A stretch of DNA of 64,000 nucleotides from Pirellulimonas nuda (GCF_007750855.1 NZ_CP036291.1:3348001-3412000); one strand, 5' to 3'. Positions 9,452 to 19,174 are shown, counted from the stretch's first letter. A program made the numbers and translations. Notes: generated from the sequence alone by a model not told the origin.

Positions 9452-10546
9452 ATGGGATCGACGGCTCGGCGGATCGTGTTGGCTAGCATCAGTGCGTTCT
9501 TGCATGCGCAGGCGTACGGCGACGGCGCCGTGCTCCCCAAGCAAGAGATCCTCGTCGTCATCGGCGCCGCAGGCCAGCCCGAGTACGGCCGAATGTTCGG
9601 GCAGTGGGCCGACGCGTGGCGCTCCGCGGCGGACGCCGCGCAGGCCAACCTGCAGGTGATCGGCGAAGCGGCCGACGGCGCCGCCGATCGCGAGCAGATC
9701 GCCGCCGCGCTGCGGCGGCAGGCGGACGCCCGGCCCGATTTGTTCTGGCTTGTGCTCATCGGGCACGGCACCTACGCCGGCGATTCGGCGAAATTCAACC
9801 TGCGCGGCGCCGACGTTACCGCCGAACAACTCGCCGGGTGGCTCGCCCCTATCGGGTCGCCGACGGTGGTCGTCAACTGCGCATCGGCGAGTGGGCCGTT
9901 CCTCCATGAGCTGTCGGCCGATGGCCGCATCGTGATTACCGCGACCAAGAGCGGTTACGAACTCAATTTCGCCCGGTTCGGACAGTACTTCTCGGGGGCG
10001 CTGACCGATCCGCAGGCCGATCTCGACAAGGACGACCAGGTCTCGCTTCTAGAGGCGTACCTCACGGCGTGCCGCCGCCTGGAAGAGTTCTACGCCGAGG
10101 ACGCCCGTCTGGCCACCGAACACGCGCTGCTCGATGACAACGGCGACGGGCTGGGGACTCCGGCGGCCTGGTTCCGTGGCTTAAGGGCGACGCAGCGCGC
10201 CAAAGAAGGCGGCCAGTTGGACGGCGTCCGCGCCCATCAGGTGCACCTGGTCGCCAGCGATCGCGAGGCCCGCATGCCGCTCGAGCTCCGCAAACGCCGC
10301 GACGGGCTGGAACTGGAACTCGAAGCACTCCGCGAGCAGAAGCCAAGCCTCAAGGAGGAAGACTACTATCGTCAACTCGACGCGCTGATGCTTGAGCTGG
10401 CGCGGGTCTACCAATCCGCAAACAGCGCCGAGAACGCACACTCAGAGAACGCACAGCCGGAGAACGCACAGCCGGAGAACAACCAGCCGGAGAACAACCA
10501 GCCAGAGAACAACCAGATCGACGCGTCCGCGAGATCGGGTGATTGA
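9452..10546 (+). CDS. clan CD (caspase/C13-like) peptidase-like exported protein
   Basis: About 364 residues. I place the start at ATG 9452, two bases after the previous stop, because it begins a signal-peptide-like segment; an upstream in-frame start at 9413 would overlap the previous gene. The fold hints at a clan CD cysteine peptidase: I-G-H-G at about residues 103-106 and V-V-V-N-C-A-S-A near 139-146, giving the His-Gly and Cys dyad (about H105 and C143). A D-L-D-K-D-D-Q-V segment looks like an EF-hand or dockerin-type calcium loop. The C-terminus is a 15-bp tandem repeat encoding E-N-x-Q-P. It is the last gene of the MoxR-type operon. Proteolytic activity is inferred from motif spacing only. 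Confidence 0.68.
   Translation: MGSTARRIVLASISAFLHAQAYGDGAVLPKQEILVVIGAAGQPEYGRMFGQWADAWRSAADAAQANLQVIGEAADGAADREQIAAALRRQADARPDLFWLVLIGHGTYAGDSAKFNLRGADVTAEQLAGWLAPIGSPTVVVNCASASGPFLHELSADGRIVITATKSGYELNFARFGQYFSGALTDPQADLDKDDQVSLLEAYLTACRRLEEFYAEDARLATEHALLDDNGDGLGTPAAWFRGLRATQRAKEGGQLDGVRAHQVHLVASDREARMPLELRKRRDGLELELEALREQKPSLKEEDYYRQLDALMLELARVYQSANSAENAHSENAQPENAQPENNQPENNQPENNQIDASARSGD
10430..10516 (+). repeat. 15-bp tandem repeat at the 3' end of the peptidase-like gene
   Basis: About 5.8 copies of GAGAACxxxCAGCCx, encoding E-N-(A/N)-Q-P at the extreme C-terminus. One of several unrelated 15-bp minisatellites in this window. Confidence 0.95.
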
Positions 10547-10646
10547 GCGGGGATTTCTTCTGCCTCGCCTGCTGGGGAGTCGTCCCGCCGAATCCGCCTG
10601 CGGCGGATACAGGGGTGTGTCGCTTCGGGCTCTTATCGCGCATCGT

Positions 10647-10682
10647 GAGTCTCCTGCGGCCCTCATCGGCCAGTGGAGACTC
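10647..10682. other. imperfect hairpin after the MoxR-type operon
   Basis: GAGTCTCC and GGAGACTC arms flank an inner GGCC/GGCC pairing. There is no T-run afterwards, so it is at best a weak or Rho-type terminator candidate. Confidence 0.35.
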
Positions 10683-10800
10683 TCATAACACTTGGATCAG
10701 GAATTGGGGAGCAGGCCAGGCCAGGCCGAGAAAGGCTCGCGGCCAACCGCCGTTCGCCAGGCCGGGCACGAGTGACTTTGGGTGATCGACGCCGTATGCC

Positions 10801-11060
10801 CCCAGCGTTTACTGGTACTCGGCGGGGCACGCCGCAGGGCGCTGCGGCCCTCAGCCGAACGCGCCAATCATCAACTCGTTCTTGGAGCTGTTCGCCCAGA
10901 CCATCCCTGATATGGCGCACGCCGTGATGATCTGGGACGGCGCGGCCGAAACTAGACCCATGGGCACACCAGCGGGCGCCGCAGAACGTGACACTGGTGA
11001 AGCCGCCACCCTACTGCCCCGAGCTCAACCCAATCGCGTTTCGGCGCCGTGCGCAACAAC
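10801..11060 (+). pseudogene. IS630-type transposase remnant
   Basis: Reading from 10801 gives Y-W-Y-S-A, then N-S-F-L-E-L-F-A-Q and H-A-V-M-I-W-D-G-A. A frame change is followed by N-V-T-L-V-K-P-P-P-Y-C-P-E-L-N-P-I. These are the second-Asp strand (M-I-W-D-G-A) and the P-Y-S-P-E-L-N-P-I-E block of IS630/Tc1-type DDE transposases. The N-terminal third is absent, the frame is broken between the blocks and the final Glu of the DDE triad is lost (I-A in place of I-E). It is a dead fragment filling the space between the peptidase-like gene and the permease. No terminal inverted repeats were found. Confidence 0.8.
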
Positions 11061-11263
11061 CCTGCGGATGGCGGGGCCAACGACGACATCTCCGTGCCTG
11101 GAATCGAAGCCTTCGACAGACCCCCTCCGGGCCAAGTGTGAGGCGGCCGCAGGTGGCGCCAGCGCCTGCCCCAGTCCGGCGGATCAATGTAAGGTGACCG
11201 GCAATGAGCGGGCGGCGGGACGCACCTGCTCAGAACCCGCCGAGATTATCGGAGAAAATTGCG

Positions 11264-12655
11264 ATGGAGTTCTCTGAGAACTTGCTGATTGCGGCCGCCC
11301 AACCGGGGGCGCGCTCGCCCGCGTGGGTCATGACCCTGTTCGCCCTGGGGATGCTGGCCACGTACGTAGGCGTCGCGGTGGATAGCTTCCACAAGACCGT
11401 CGCGGCGTTGACGGGCGCCGTCGTGCTGGTCCCGCTAGCGCTGGTGCTGGGGGTGTTGCCCGATTACGACGCCACCTACGAGATCCTCTCGCACGACCTG
11501 AACATCTTCGGCGTGATCATCGGGACGGGGATTCTCGTTGACGTTACCGGCCGGAGCGGGTTGTTCCACTTCCTGAGCATCTTGATCGTCAAGGCGACCG
11601 GTGGTCGGGCGTCGGCCCTCTACTTCGCGATTTGCACGCTGACGTTCTTGTTTGTCGCGGTGCTAACGATCGTGCCGGCGATGCTCATCCTCAGCTCCCT
11701 GGTCCTGGTGATCTGCCGGAAGCTCGCGTACCCCCCCAAGCCGTTCTTGCTGTCGGTCGCTATCTGCGCCAATAGCGGCGCCGTGGTCACTTTCGCGAGT
11801 GGTCTGCCGAACATCATGATCGGGACTCAGGCGGGGATCCCCTACGTGCACTTCCTGATGGTGGCCGCGCCTTACGCGCTGATCAGCTTCCTCATCGCGT
11901 TGGCCGGGCTGCGTTTCGCGTTTCGCCGGTCGCTGCCGTGGACACAGAGCGACACTCAGCAGGCGGAGCTAAAGAGCCGCATCGAGCGGTTTGACGCCTG
12001 GGCGCTCGTCGAAGACCGCGGGGTGCTGGTCCGCAGCGCCGTCATCTTGGCGCTCACGGTTGTCGGATTCGCGCTGGCGCAGCCGCTCGGGGTCGGGATG
12101 GACTTCATCGCCATCGCCGGCGGCACCGCCGCGCTGCTCTTCGCCGGCAAGACCATTGAAGACTCCATCGCGAAGGTCAATTGGACGATCATCCTGTTCT
12201 TTCTCGGGTTGTTTCTTATCATCGGCTGCGTCAAGGCGACGGGCGCGCTGAACTTGTTGGCCGAACAAGTGGTCGCCTTGTCCGGCGGCAGCACGGGGCT
12301 GCTGGTCGCGCTGCTGACGGGGTTCTCCGCGGTCGCTTCGGCGATTATCGACAACATCCCCGTGGCCGCGACGCTCATTCCGGTGGTGGACCAGATCGGC
12401 GCCGGCGGCGTGGCGGTCGAGCCGCTTTGGTGGGGCACCATCCTTGGCTGCAACCTCGGCGGCAACGGCACGCCGATCGGGTCGATCTCGTGCGTCATCG
12501 CGCTGTATACCTTGAAGAAGGAGGCGCAGCAGAGCGTCTCCTGGGGAGAATTCATCCGGCTGGGGGGTACGATAATGGTTGTGCAGATCGCCGGCGCCAT
12601 CGCGTATCTGTTGGCCCTGAACGCCATGGGATGGATCCCCCGCCTGCCGGGGTAG
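11264..12655 (+). CDS. SLC13 / ArsB-NhaD superfamily permease (ion or anion transporter)
   Basis: About 463 residues with around 11 hydrophobic helices and almost no soluble domain. The repeats G-A-V-V-L-V-P-L-A near the start and the paired re-entrant-like segments (N-S-G-A-V-V-T-F-A-S-G-L-P-N-I-M-I-G, and N-L-G-G-N-G-T-P-I-G-S near the C-terminus) fit the ion transporter superfamily containing CitMHS, ArsB and NhaD proteins. The ATG at 11264 has a GGAG site 9 nt upstream; a second in-frame ATG at 11204, with AAGGTGA ahead of it, would add 20 polar residues. A UspA-like gene lies 222 nt downstream on the same strand, a common pairing for transporters under stress control. Substrate cannot be told from sequence. 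Confidence 0.82.
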   Translation: MEFSENLLIAAAQPGARSPAWVMTLFALGMLATYVGVAVDSFHKTVAALTGAVVLVPLALVLGVLPDYDATYEILSHDLNIFGVIIGTGILVDVTGRSGLFHFLSILIVKATGGRASALYFAICTLTFLFVAVLTIVPAMLILSSLVLVICRKLAYPPKPFLLSVAICANSGAVVTFASGLPNIMIGTQAGIPYVHFLMVAAPYALISFLIALAGLRFAFRRSLPWTQSDTQQAELKSRIERFDAWALVEDRGVLVRSAVILALTVVGFALAQPLGVGMDFIAIAGGTAALLFAGKTIEDSIAKVNWTIILFFLGLFLIIGCVKATGALNLLAEQVVALSGGSTGLLVALLTGFSAVASAIIDNIPVAATLIPVVDQIGAGGVAVEPLWWGTILGCNLGGNGTPIGSISCVIALYTLKKEAQQSVSWGEFIRLGGTIMVVQIAGAIAYLLALNAMGWIPRLPG

Positions 12656-12731
12656 CGATGGAACCGGGCCGTGCAGTTCGGTGGACGCCGGCGTTCCACC
12701 AGCAGCGTAAGGCCCTCGGCCTTCGTGCTCG

Positions 12732-12821
12732 GCGTTCCTGCTCAGCGTTCCTGCTCAGCGTTCCTGCTCAGCGTTCCTGCTCAGCGTTCCTGCTCAGCGT
12801 TCCTGCTCAGCGTTCCTGCTC
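12732..12821 (+). repeat. 13-bp tandem repeat, 6.9 copies
   Basis: GCGTTCCTGCTCA repeated almost perfectly in the space between the permease and the UspA-like gene. A 13-bp unit cannot be a coding repeat in one frame, so this is intergenic slippage. Confidence 0.97.
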
Positions 12822-12877
12822 GGGGGTCGAGCAGGATCCACTAGAACCAAGCGACCAGCGTACGGGAGCCTCCACCA

Positions 12878-13807
12878 ATGCCTGATCCAACCCAACGCCA
12901 CGTCGACAACGAGCTCAGCGACTCGATGGACTTGTTCGAGCGGGCGGACGTCGGCGCCGCGGTAGAACTGCGGCAGCTGCGCCCGAGGAAAGTCCTGGTA
13001 GCGACCGACGGGTCGGCCCAAGATCACGCGCTCCGATCGTTCGCCAAGCAACTGCAAGATCGCTTGGCGTGCCAGCTTTACTGGCTGGCGGCAGGCGGCC
13101 AACCGCCGACGGGTGCGGAGCAAACCGGCGACTGGGTCGCAACGCCCGTCGACGTCGACGCAGCCATCGAACACGACTACGACCAGATCCTCTCCGCCGC
13201 CGCATCCTGCGGCGCCGACCTGCTGATGCTGGGGTGCCCGTTCGGTCGCGACCTCGAGTCGCTGGGAGAAGACAGCGCAGGGACCGTCATGGAGGTGATC
13301 GCGGCGAGGTCTGCGGTCCCCACGATCTTCATCCGTCGCCCGGACGCCGCGGGGCGGGATCCTTCGGGTCATGTTCGCATCGTCCTGACGCGGGAGAACG
13401 CGGCGGCCCCCAGAGCGGCCGGTTGGGCCGCGGGCCTCGTTCAGCCAAGCGGGCGGTTGGAACTGCTGCTGATGGTCGAAGAAAGCACGTACAAGAATTT
13501 TAGGGAGATCATGAACGCGCTTCAGCCCGACGCCCGCTTCAACCCGGAGGACCTGGAAGACGCACTGGCGCGAACCTACGCCGGGCTGCATTCGGGCCTT
13601 CAACGGGCGTCGGAGGAGTTTGGGTTCGCCTACGATCTAACCCTTCGCTACGAAGCAGACCAACAGCCGATCACCCCCGAACACCCCGCAACCCACCCGG
13701 CGCTCGTCGCCCTCGGTCTGGTGCGCAGCGATCACGATTCCAGGAGCGAGGTCTATGATTTCGTGAGACGATCTCCGCATCCGGTGCTGGTGGTCCCCAT
13801 GGATTGA
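12878..13807 (+). CDS. tandem universal-stress-protein (UspA-like) family protein
   Basis: 309 residues. The first Usp-like domain begins R-K-V-L-V-A-T-D-G-S near residue 37 and contains A-D-L-L-M-L-G-C-P-F-G (about 108-118), close to the ATP-loop G-x2-G-x9-G region; it ends S-A-V-P-T-I-F-I. A second domain starts about H-V-R-I-V-L-T-R and ends H-P-V-L-V-V-P. No signal peptide or membrane helix, so cytoplasmic. It follows the permease on the same strand and probably modulates or senses stress linked to that transporter. A GGGAG site lies about 9 nt before the ATG. The Usp assignment rests on fold-level motifs and is moderately firm. Confidence 0.7.
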   Translation: MPDPTQRHVDNELSDSMDLFERADVGAAVELRQLRPRKVLVATDGSAQDHALRSFAKQLQDRLACQLYWLAAGGQPPTGAEQTGDWVATPVDVDAAIEHDYDQILSAAASCGADLLMLGCPFGRDLESLGEDSAGTVMEVIAARSAVPTIFIRRPDAAGRDPSGHVRIVLTRENAAAPRAAGWAAGLVQPSGRLELLLMVEESTYKNFREIMNALQPDARFNPEDLEDALARTYAGLHSGLQRASEEFGFAYDLTLRYEADQQPITPEHPATHPALVALGLVRSDHDSRSEVYDFVRRSPHPVLVVPMD

Positions 13808-14413
13808 TGCTGGGGCTGCGTGGCGCGGGACAAGCGAAGGATCCGAGGCCCTGCCGGCTCGGGAGGTATCGGGACGGTAAGACCGCACCGGATGCCGGGC
13901 CCGATGGTTCGCTGCGGTTTACGGAGGCGCGGCTTCTTGTGGAGGTCCGCATGCCAGTGGAGGTCCGGTTGCCGCGCGTTGCTGAGGCCTCTCGCCACCC
14001 CATTCGGGTGGACCACCCGCCCCCCGCGTGCGTCCGGCGCCCATCCGCCCAGGCGCCCCCCACTTCTCTTGGTTCGCCCGCGAGCCAAACTGCGGCGGGC
14101 GCCTCCGCTTCGCGGAGCTAGCGGCGGGCCGACCCGGCCGCCGTCTCCACGCCCGGACGCGACCTGACCTCCCAGGCGCGCCCAGGCGCGGCCCCCCGCC
14201 CGCCGGTGTTGGTCCCTGCGCGCCGGCTCCGCCGGAGCCTGCATGCGCGGTTGGGCCCGGTTACAATAGCCAGCGGTCGCGCCGAGAGCGTTTCCCGGCC
14301 CGGCCATCGCGAGAACCCCCGGTTGGCGGCGTCGCTTGCTGATCCGCGTGCCCATCACGCCGGCGGGTGCTTCGGACTCTTTTCGGTTCCACGGGCTTCT
14401 CAAGGGGGCAGCG
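13808..14413. other. 606-bp GC-rich intergenic region
   Basis: No credible gene, RNA or mobile element. Short overlapping open frames have arginine/proline-rich compositions typical of GC-rich noncoding DNA. Confidence 0.7.
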
Positions 14414-16729
14414 ATGCTACCTATCCATGGTTTGGCGGGCGGCGTGATGCGGATTGCGCTGGTGTTGATGGTCGCTTGGGGGGGCAGGCTTCAGGCGCTC
14501 GAAGTGACGGGCCTGACGCTGGTCAACGCGCAGACCGATCTGGATATCGGTCCGCTTACGGACGGGCAGGTGGTCGACCTCGACCGGGTCATCTGGGCGC
14601 TGAACGTGCGAGCCAACACAACGGGCGACGTCAAGAGCGTCAGGTTTGGGCTCGACGGTAATCCCTCGCGGGCCGTAGAGAGCGTGGCGCCGTTCGCGCT
14701 GGCCGGCGACGCCGACGGCGACTACAACGACTGGACCCCCGAGGCCGGCGGGCACACGCTCACGGCGACCCCCTTCCCCGAAGCGGGCGCCAAGGGGACG
14801 CCGGGCGAGCCGTTGGTCGTGACGTTCCGCGTCAAGGGAATCGGCAGAGCGCCCGCCGGGCGGGGGCTCGGCCCGGCGAACCAGACGCCCGACGTCGGCG
14901 ATGCGCAAGAGCTACGCGTCCTGTGGGGCCAAGTCGCTGCGCCGGTCGGCGGCCAAGCGGTCGTGTCTGGCGAGCTCAAGCAGTGGCACAACGTGACGCT
15001 CACGTTCGACGGCCCGCAGGCGGATGTCGCCGGGAAACCGAACCCTTGCCTGCACTACCGTCTCAACGTCTTGTTTACCCAAGGCGATCGCCGGTTCCTG
15101 GCGCCGGGCTACTACGCCGGCGACGGCCGCGGGGGCGACGCCGGCAACCGGTGGCGTGTCCACTTCGCGCCCCCTACCACCGGAGCGTGGGGCTACAAGG
15201 CCTCCTTCCGCGCAGGCTATCAGGTCAACGTCAGCCTCGACCCGAACGCGGGCGTTCCCGCGGCGTGCGATGGCGCCTCGGGGAGCGTCGCCGTCGCCCC
15301 CTCAGACAAAAAGGCGCCCGACTTCCGCGCGGCCGATCGCGGCCTGCTCAAGAATCGTGGCGGGCACTACCTGACGTTCGCCAACGGCCGGTTCTGGCTC
15401 AAGGGCGGCCCCGATATCCCGGAGAACTTCCTCGGCTACGATGGCTTCGACAACACCCCCAAGGCCGGTCATCGCTACGAGGCCCACGCCGCGGACTGGG
15501 AGCCGGGCGACCCTGATTGGGGGGACGGCCGAGCGCGGCGTCTGATCGGCGCGCTCAACGCCATCGCCAACCTGGGCGGAAACTGCGTCTACTTCCTGCC
15601 GATGAACATCGGCGGCGACGGCAAGGACACGTTCCCGACCATCGATCCGCTAGAAAAACTCCGGTACGACCATTCCAAGCTCCAGCAGTGGGAGACCGTG
15701 TTCGCGCACGCCCAGCAGAAGGGGATCTTCCTCCACTTCCAGCTCGCAGAAACCGAGGACGCCAACGAGAACTACCACGACAACGGAGAGCTGGGTCCCG
15801 AACGCAAGCTCTTCTATCGAGAGCTGATCGCCCGCTTTGGCCATCACAACGCCAGCGAGTTCAATATCGGCGAGGAGAACGACTACGGGCCCGACAAGCA
15901 GGTTCGGTTCGCTCAGTACATCCGCGACGTCGACCCCTACGATCACCCGCTCACCACGCACACGAAAGGCGTCGACGCCTTCTATCGGCCCCTCGTCGAC
16001 CGCTTGGCGGCGGGCAAACCGGTGGTGATCGACATGACCTCGTTCCAGAGCGGCGCGACCGGCAAGGACCTGGCGCGGCTGGTGCAGAAGTACCGCGACG
16101 CGTCGGCCGAGCACGGCCGCCCGTGGATCATCTCGCTCGACGAGCCTCAGAAGATCGAGAACGACAAGACGGATCTCGCCGAGGGGTACGCCTTCGGGCG
16201 TCGCGGCAAGCTCTGGCCAACCTACATGGGGGGGGGCGGCGGCTTCGAGTGGTACGTCCAGATGGACGGCGGCGGGCACGCCTTCGACCACAAGATCGAG
16301 AGCTTCTACGACATGGACGACGCGCTGCGTTGGACGGCCATCGCGCGGGAATTTCTGGGGACTTTCCCGCTCCCCGAGATGCGCCCGGCGCACCACCTGG
16401 GCGCCTCGCGCGGCGGCGGGTTCGTCTACGTGCTCGCCAAGCCGAACGAGCAGTACGCCGTCTACAGCGAACGCTGCGAGGCGCCGCTGGAACTCGACCT
16501 GACAGGGGCGGAGGGCCGGTTCGAGGTGCGCTGGCTCGATCCGCGCAACGGCGGCCCGCTCGCCGTGGGAACGGTCGACACGGTCGAGGGCGGCGGCAAG
16601 CGGAGCCTCGGCTCCCCCCCCAACCAGGCGTACGACTCGGCCGTTGACAAGGGGGCCGTCGACAGGGACGCCGTCGACAAGGACGCCGTCGACAGGGACT
16701 GGGCCGTGGCGGTTCGGCGCGTAGAGTGA
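14414..16729 (+). CDS. exported DUF5060 domain glycoside hydrolase-like protein
   Basis: About 771 residues from the ATG at 14414, which has a strong AAGGGGG site; an upstream TTG at 14336 would only add a polar leader. Residues 1-28 form a signal peptide. A first Ig-like domain (to about 150) is followed by a DUF5060-like domain (W-H-N-V-T-L-T-F-D-G-P). An alpha/beta-barrel region then starts H-Y-L-T-F-A-N-G-R-F-W-L-K-G-G. E-F-N-I-G-E-E-N near residue 495 looks like the barrel strand with the acid/base Glu, and W-I-I-S-L-D-E-P near 575 could carry the second acid. A C-terminal beta domain ends in a 15-bp-repeat-encoded V-D-(K/R)-D-A tail. Likely a secreted polysaccharide-degrading enzyme; substrate unknown. 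Confidence 0.8.
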   Translation: MLPIHGLAGGVMRIALVLMVAWGGRLQALEVTGLTLVNAQTDLDIGPLTDGQVVDLDRVIWALNVRANTTGDVKSVRFGLDGNPSRAVESVAPFALAGDADGDYNDWTPEAGGHTLTATPFPEAGAKGTPGEPLVVTFRVKGIGRAPAGRGLGPANQTPDVGDAQELRVLWGQVAAPVGGQAVVSGELKQWHNVTLTFDGPQADVAGKPNPCLHYRLNVLFTQGDRRFLAPGYYAGDGRGGDAGNRWRVHFAPPTTGAWGYKASFRAGYQVNVSLDPNAGVPAACDGASGSVAVAPSDKKAPDFRAADRGLLKNRGGHYLTFANGRFWLKGGPDIPENFLGYDGFDNTPKAGHRYEAHAADWEPGDPDWGDGRARRLIGALNAIANLGGNCVYFLPMNIGGDGKDTFPTIDPLEKLRYDHSKLQQWETVFAHAQQKGIFLHFQLAETEDANENYHDNGELGPERKLFYRELIARFGHHNASEFNIGEENDYGPDKQVRFAQYIRDVDPYDHPLTTHTKGVDAFYRPLVDRLAAGKPVVIDMTSFQSGATGKDLARLVQKYRDASAEHGRPWIISLDEPQKIENDKTDLAEGYAFGRRGKLWPTYMGGGGGFEWYVQMDGGGHAFDHKIESFYDMDDALRWTAIAREFLGTFPLPEMRPAHHLGASRGGGFVYVLAKPNEQYAVYSERCEAPLELDLTGAEGRFEVRWLDPRNGGPLAVGTVDTVEGGGKRSLGSPPNQAYDSAVDKGAVDRDAVDKDAVDRDWAVAVRRVE
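16643..16702 (+). repeat. 15-bp tandem repeat, 4 copies, at the 3' end of the DUF5060 gene
   Basis: Units of the type GTCGACAxGGACGCC encode V-D-(K/R)-(G/D)-A near the C-terminus of the preceding hydrolase-like protein. Confidence 0.93.
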
Positions 16730-16900
16730 ATCGGCCGGCCGCGCGGCGCCAGCCGTCCACGGCCCGGTCCCCCCCGCGCGGCGGCCCGCGGCGGGCCCGC
16801 TTGCTGCGGGCGGCCCACCGGCCACCGGACCGCGGGGGCGTCCTGCGCGGCGGTTGGCGGGCGCCGCCAACCCGCAGCGGCGGCTCGACTCGGCCGAGGG

Positions 16901-18217
16901 TCACTTGGTGTACGAGACGCGCCAAACGACGCCGCCGTCGTCGTCGCTCACCAGCAGGTCGCCGCGCGGCGTGACCGCGACCCCCACGGGGCGGCCGTAC
17001 ACCTGGCTCGCGTCGCCGTCGGCGATGAAGCCGGTGAGGAAGTCCTCGGGGGGCCGGGGCCGCCCCGCTCCGTCGAACGGCACGAACAGCACCTTGTAGC
17101 CGGCGAAGTTGGCGCGGTTCCACGAGCCGTGCTGACCCACAAACGCCCCGCGGTGGAAGCGTGCGGGGAACTTGTCGTGGGTGTAGAACGCCAGGCCCAA
17201 CGACGCGGTGTGCGGGCCCACGGGCACGTCGGGCACGATCGCGCGCTCGACCAGGTCCTGATGGGGGTCCTGGGCCCACCGCGGGTCACCGATGCCGCCG
17301 AAGTAGGAATAGGGCCAGCCGTACCACCCGCCCCGGCGGACGCTCGTGATGTAGTCCGGGACGAGGTTGTCGCCGATCTCGTCGCGTTCGTTGACCGCGG
17401 CCCACAGCTCCCCGGTGACCGGGTTGTAGTCCAGGCCGACCGGGTTGCGTAGGCCCGACGCGTAGAGCGCTTCGCCCGACCCGTCGGGGTCCATCTCGAG
17501 GATGCAGGCGCGTCGCTCCTCCTTGTCCATGCCGTGCTCCCCGACATTGCTGGAGGAGCCCACGGTCACCAGCAGGCGCCGGCCGTCCTTGGTCGGCAGC
17601 AGGTTGCGGGTCCAGTGGTGGTTGTAGCCCCCCGCGGGGAGCTCGGCGATCCGCTCACCTGCGCCCTCGAGGCGCGTCGCCGCTGCGCGGTAGGGCCACC
17701 GCATCACCGAGTCGACGTTCCCGACGTAGAAGTGGTCGTCGAGGATCGCCATGCCGTAGGGCTGGTTGAGCCCGTTCGCCCCGTCGGCGAAATCGAACCT
17801 CTCCTCCACCCGGCCGTCGCCGTCGGCGTCGCGGAGCAGCACCACGCGGTTGGCGCTCCTGCCGGCGTCGTCGCTGAGGGCCACGAAGTAGTCGGCGCCG
17901 CTCGGCCCGACGTAGACCCGCCGCGGGTGCGCGAGGTTGTCGGCGAACCTCGTGACCGTGAACCCCGCGGGCGCCCGCGGCGCAGCCCCCTCGGGCCACG
18001 GCACGATCCGGCTCCGCTTGGTCACCGACTTCGACGCGTAGGGGGGCGGCAACGTCAGGTCGCCCACCGCGGTCGACACCCTCACCGGCGGCCGCGAGGC
18101 CAGCTCCGCCTTTTGTGCTGCGCTGGGCGGCTGGACACCGTCGGCGTCCACCGCAGCAGTCGCGCCGAGCAACCAGCAGAGGGTACCCAGGGCAAACAGC
18201 GGGCGGGGGGTTCGCAT
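16901..18217 (-). CDS. exported PQQ-type sugar (sorbosone-like) dehydrogenase
   Basis: 438 residues with a signal peptide (about 1-25). The body is a six-bladed propeller of the soluble glucose/sorbosone dehydrogenase family. G-Y-N-H-H-W-T-R-N-L carries the catalytic-type His. Further family blocks are D-G-R-R-L-L-V-T-V-G-S-S-S-N, A-S-G-L-R-N-P-V-G-L-D and N-E-R-D-E-I-G-D-N-L-V-P-D-Y. Known members oxidise sugars in the periplasm using PQQ and pass electrons to cytochromes; several planctomycete paralogues have no tested substrate. It is transcribed alone on the minus strand, convergent with the DUF5060 gene. Confidence 0.86.
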   Translation of the reverse strand: MRTPRPLFALGTLCWLLGATAAVDADGVQPPSAAQKAELASRPPVRVSTAVGDLTLPPPYASKSVTKRSRIVPWPEGAAPRAPAGFTVTRFADNLAHPRRVYVGPSGADYFVALSDDAGRSANRVVLLRDADGDGRVEERFDFADGANGLNQPYGMAILDDHFYVGNVDSVMRWPYRAAATRLEGAGERIAELPAGGYNHHWTRNLLPTKDGRRLLVTVGSSSNVGEHGMDKEERRACILEMDPDGSGEALYASGLRNPVGLDYNPVTGELWAAVNERDEIGDNLVPDYITSVRRGGWYGWPYSYFGGIGDPRWAQDPHQDLVERAIVPDVPVGPHTASLGLAFYTHDKFPARFHRGAFVGQHGSWNRANFAGYKVLFVPFDGAGRPRPPEDFLTGFIADGDASQVYGRPVGVAVTPRGDLLVSDDDGGVVWRVSYTK

Positions 18218-18562
18218 GGCGCTACGTCTGGGTCGGTTGGATGATGCGGCTCAAGACGATCGGTCCCCACGGGGCCGTCGCCGCCGCCTATTCTAGCGTC
18301 CCGCGGGGCGGGCGGCCTGGGGTCGTCCGCCGCCGGCCGCCCCCTGCGTGGAACAAGCCTCGGGAGGGTGTGGACACTAGGGCGTCGGCGGCGGCGCCGA
18401 TCGGGGGCCAACGCCCGGCCCGTCCGCCGGCGCCGCCGGCCGAGTCGGGCGGCGGTATACTTGCCGGGGAACCCGTCCGCGGAGGCCGACGGGCCGCGTG
18501 CAGGCCGCGGCCGCGGCCCGCGCGGGAAACCCGCCCATGCAACGCTCCGATGGCGACCCGCG

Positions 18563-19174
18563 ATGCGCTCGTTCAGTTCCTACGCGATTGTGCCGGCGGC
18601 CGGCCGGAGCCGCCGGATGGGCTCGGACAAGCTGATGCTCGCCGTCGCGGGCCGGCCTCTGATCGACTCCACGCTGCGGGCGTGGACCAACAGCGCCGCG
18701 GACCACGTCGTCGTGGTGGTCCGTGGCGAAGACCAACCGCTGCGCGACCGGTGCCGGCTGGCCGGCGTCGAGGTAGCCGCGGCGGGCGCCGACCCGGCGG
18801 AGATGCGCGACTCGCTGGAGATCGGGCTGCGGTATGTGGCCGAACGATTTGCTCCGGAGCCCAACGACGCGTGGCTCGTGGCGCCGGCCGACATGCCGGG
18901 CCTCGGGCCCACGGCGATCGATCTTGTGCTCGCGCAGTACGACGCGCGTTGCCCCCGCGTGATCGTGCCGCGGGTCGCGGGCAAGCGGGGGCACCCGGTG
19001 CTGCTCCCGTGGTCGGCGGCCGCCGCGTTTACTCGGTCGCCCCCGCACGAGGGGCTCGACGCGTTCGTGCGGCGGTCGCGGGCGCTTGAAGTGCCGCTGG
19101 CGGGCCCGGGCGCCGTGCTGGATATCGACACCCCGGCCGATTATCGGCGGCTGGTTTCCGGGGGGGGAGACTAG
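18563..19174 (+). CDS. MobA/MocA-like nucleotidyltransferase (molybdenum cofactor maturation)
   Basis: About 203 residues from ATG 18563; the upstream part of the open frame is Arg-rich and not protein-like. The N-terminal V-P-A-A-G-R-S-R-R-M-G-S-D-K block is the NTP-transferase signature, A-P-A-D-M-P-G-L supplies the metal-binding Asp, and G-K-R-G-H-P-V-L is the conserved MocA/MobA substrate block. The gene ends with D-I-D-T-P-A-D-Y. Directly downstream are the 2Fe-2S and molybdopterin subunits of a xanthine-dehydrogenase-type enzyme. That makes cytidylyltransfer to molybdopterin (MocA-type) for that enzyme the most likely role. Confidence 0.85.
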   Translation: MRSFSSYAIVPAAGRSRRMGSDKLMLAVAGRPLIDSTLRAWTNSAADHVVVVVRGEDQPLRDRCRLAGVEVAAAGADPAEMRDSLEIGLRYVAERFAPEPNDAWLVAPADMPGLGPTAIDLVLAQYDARCPRVIVPRVAGKRGHPVLLPWSAAAAFTRSPPHEGLDAFVRRSRALEVPLAGPGAVLDIDTPADYRRLVSGGGD

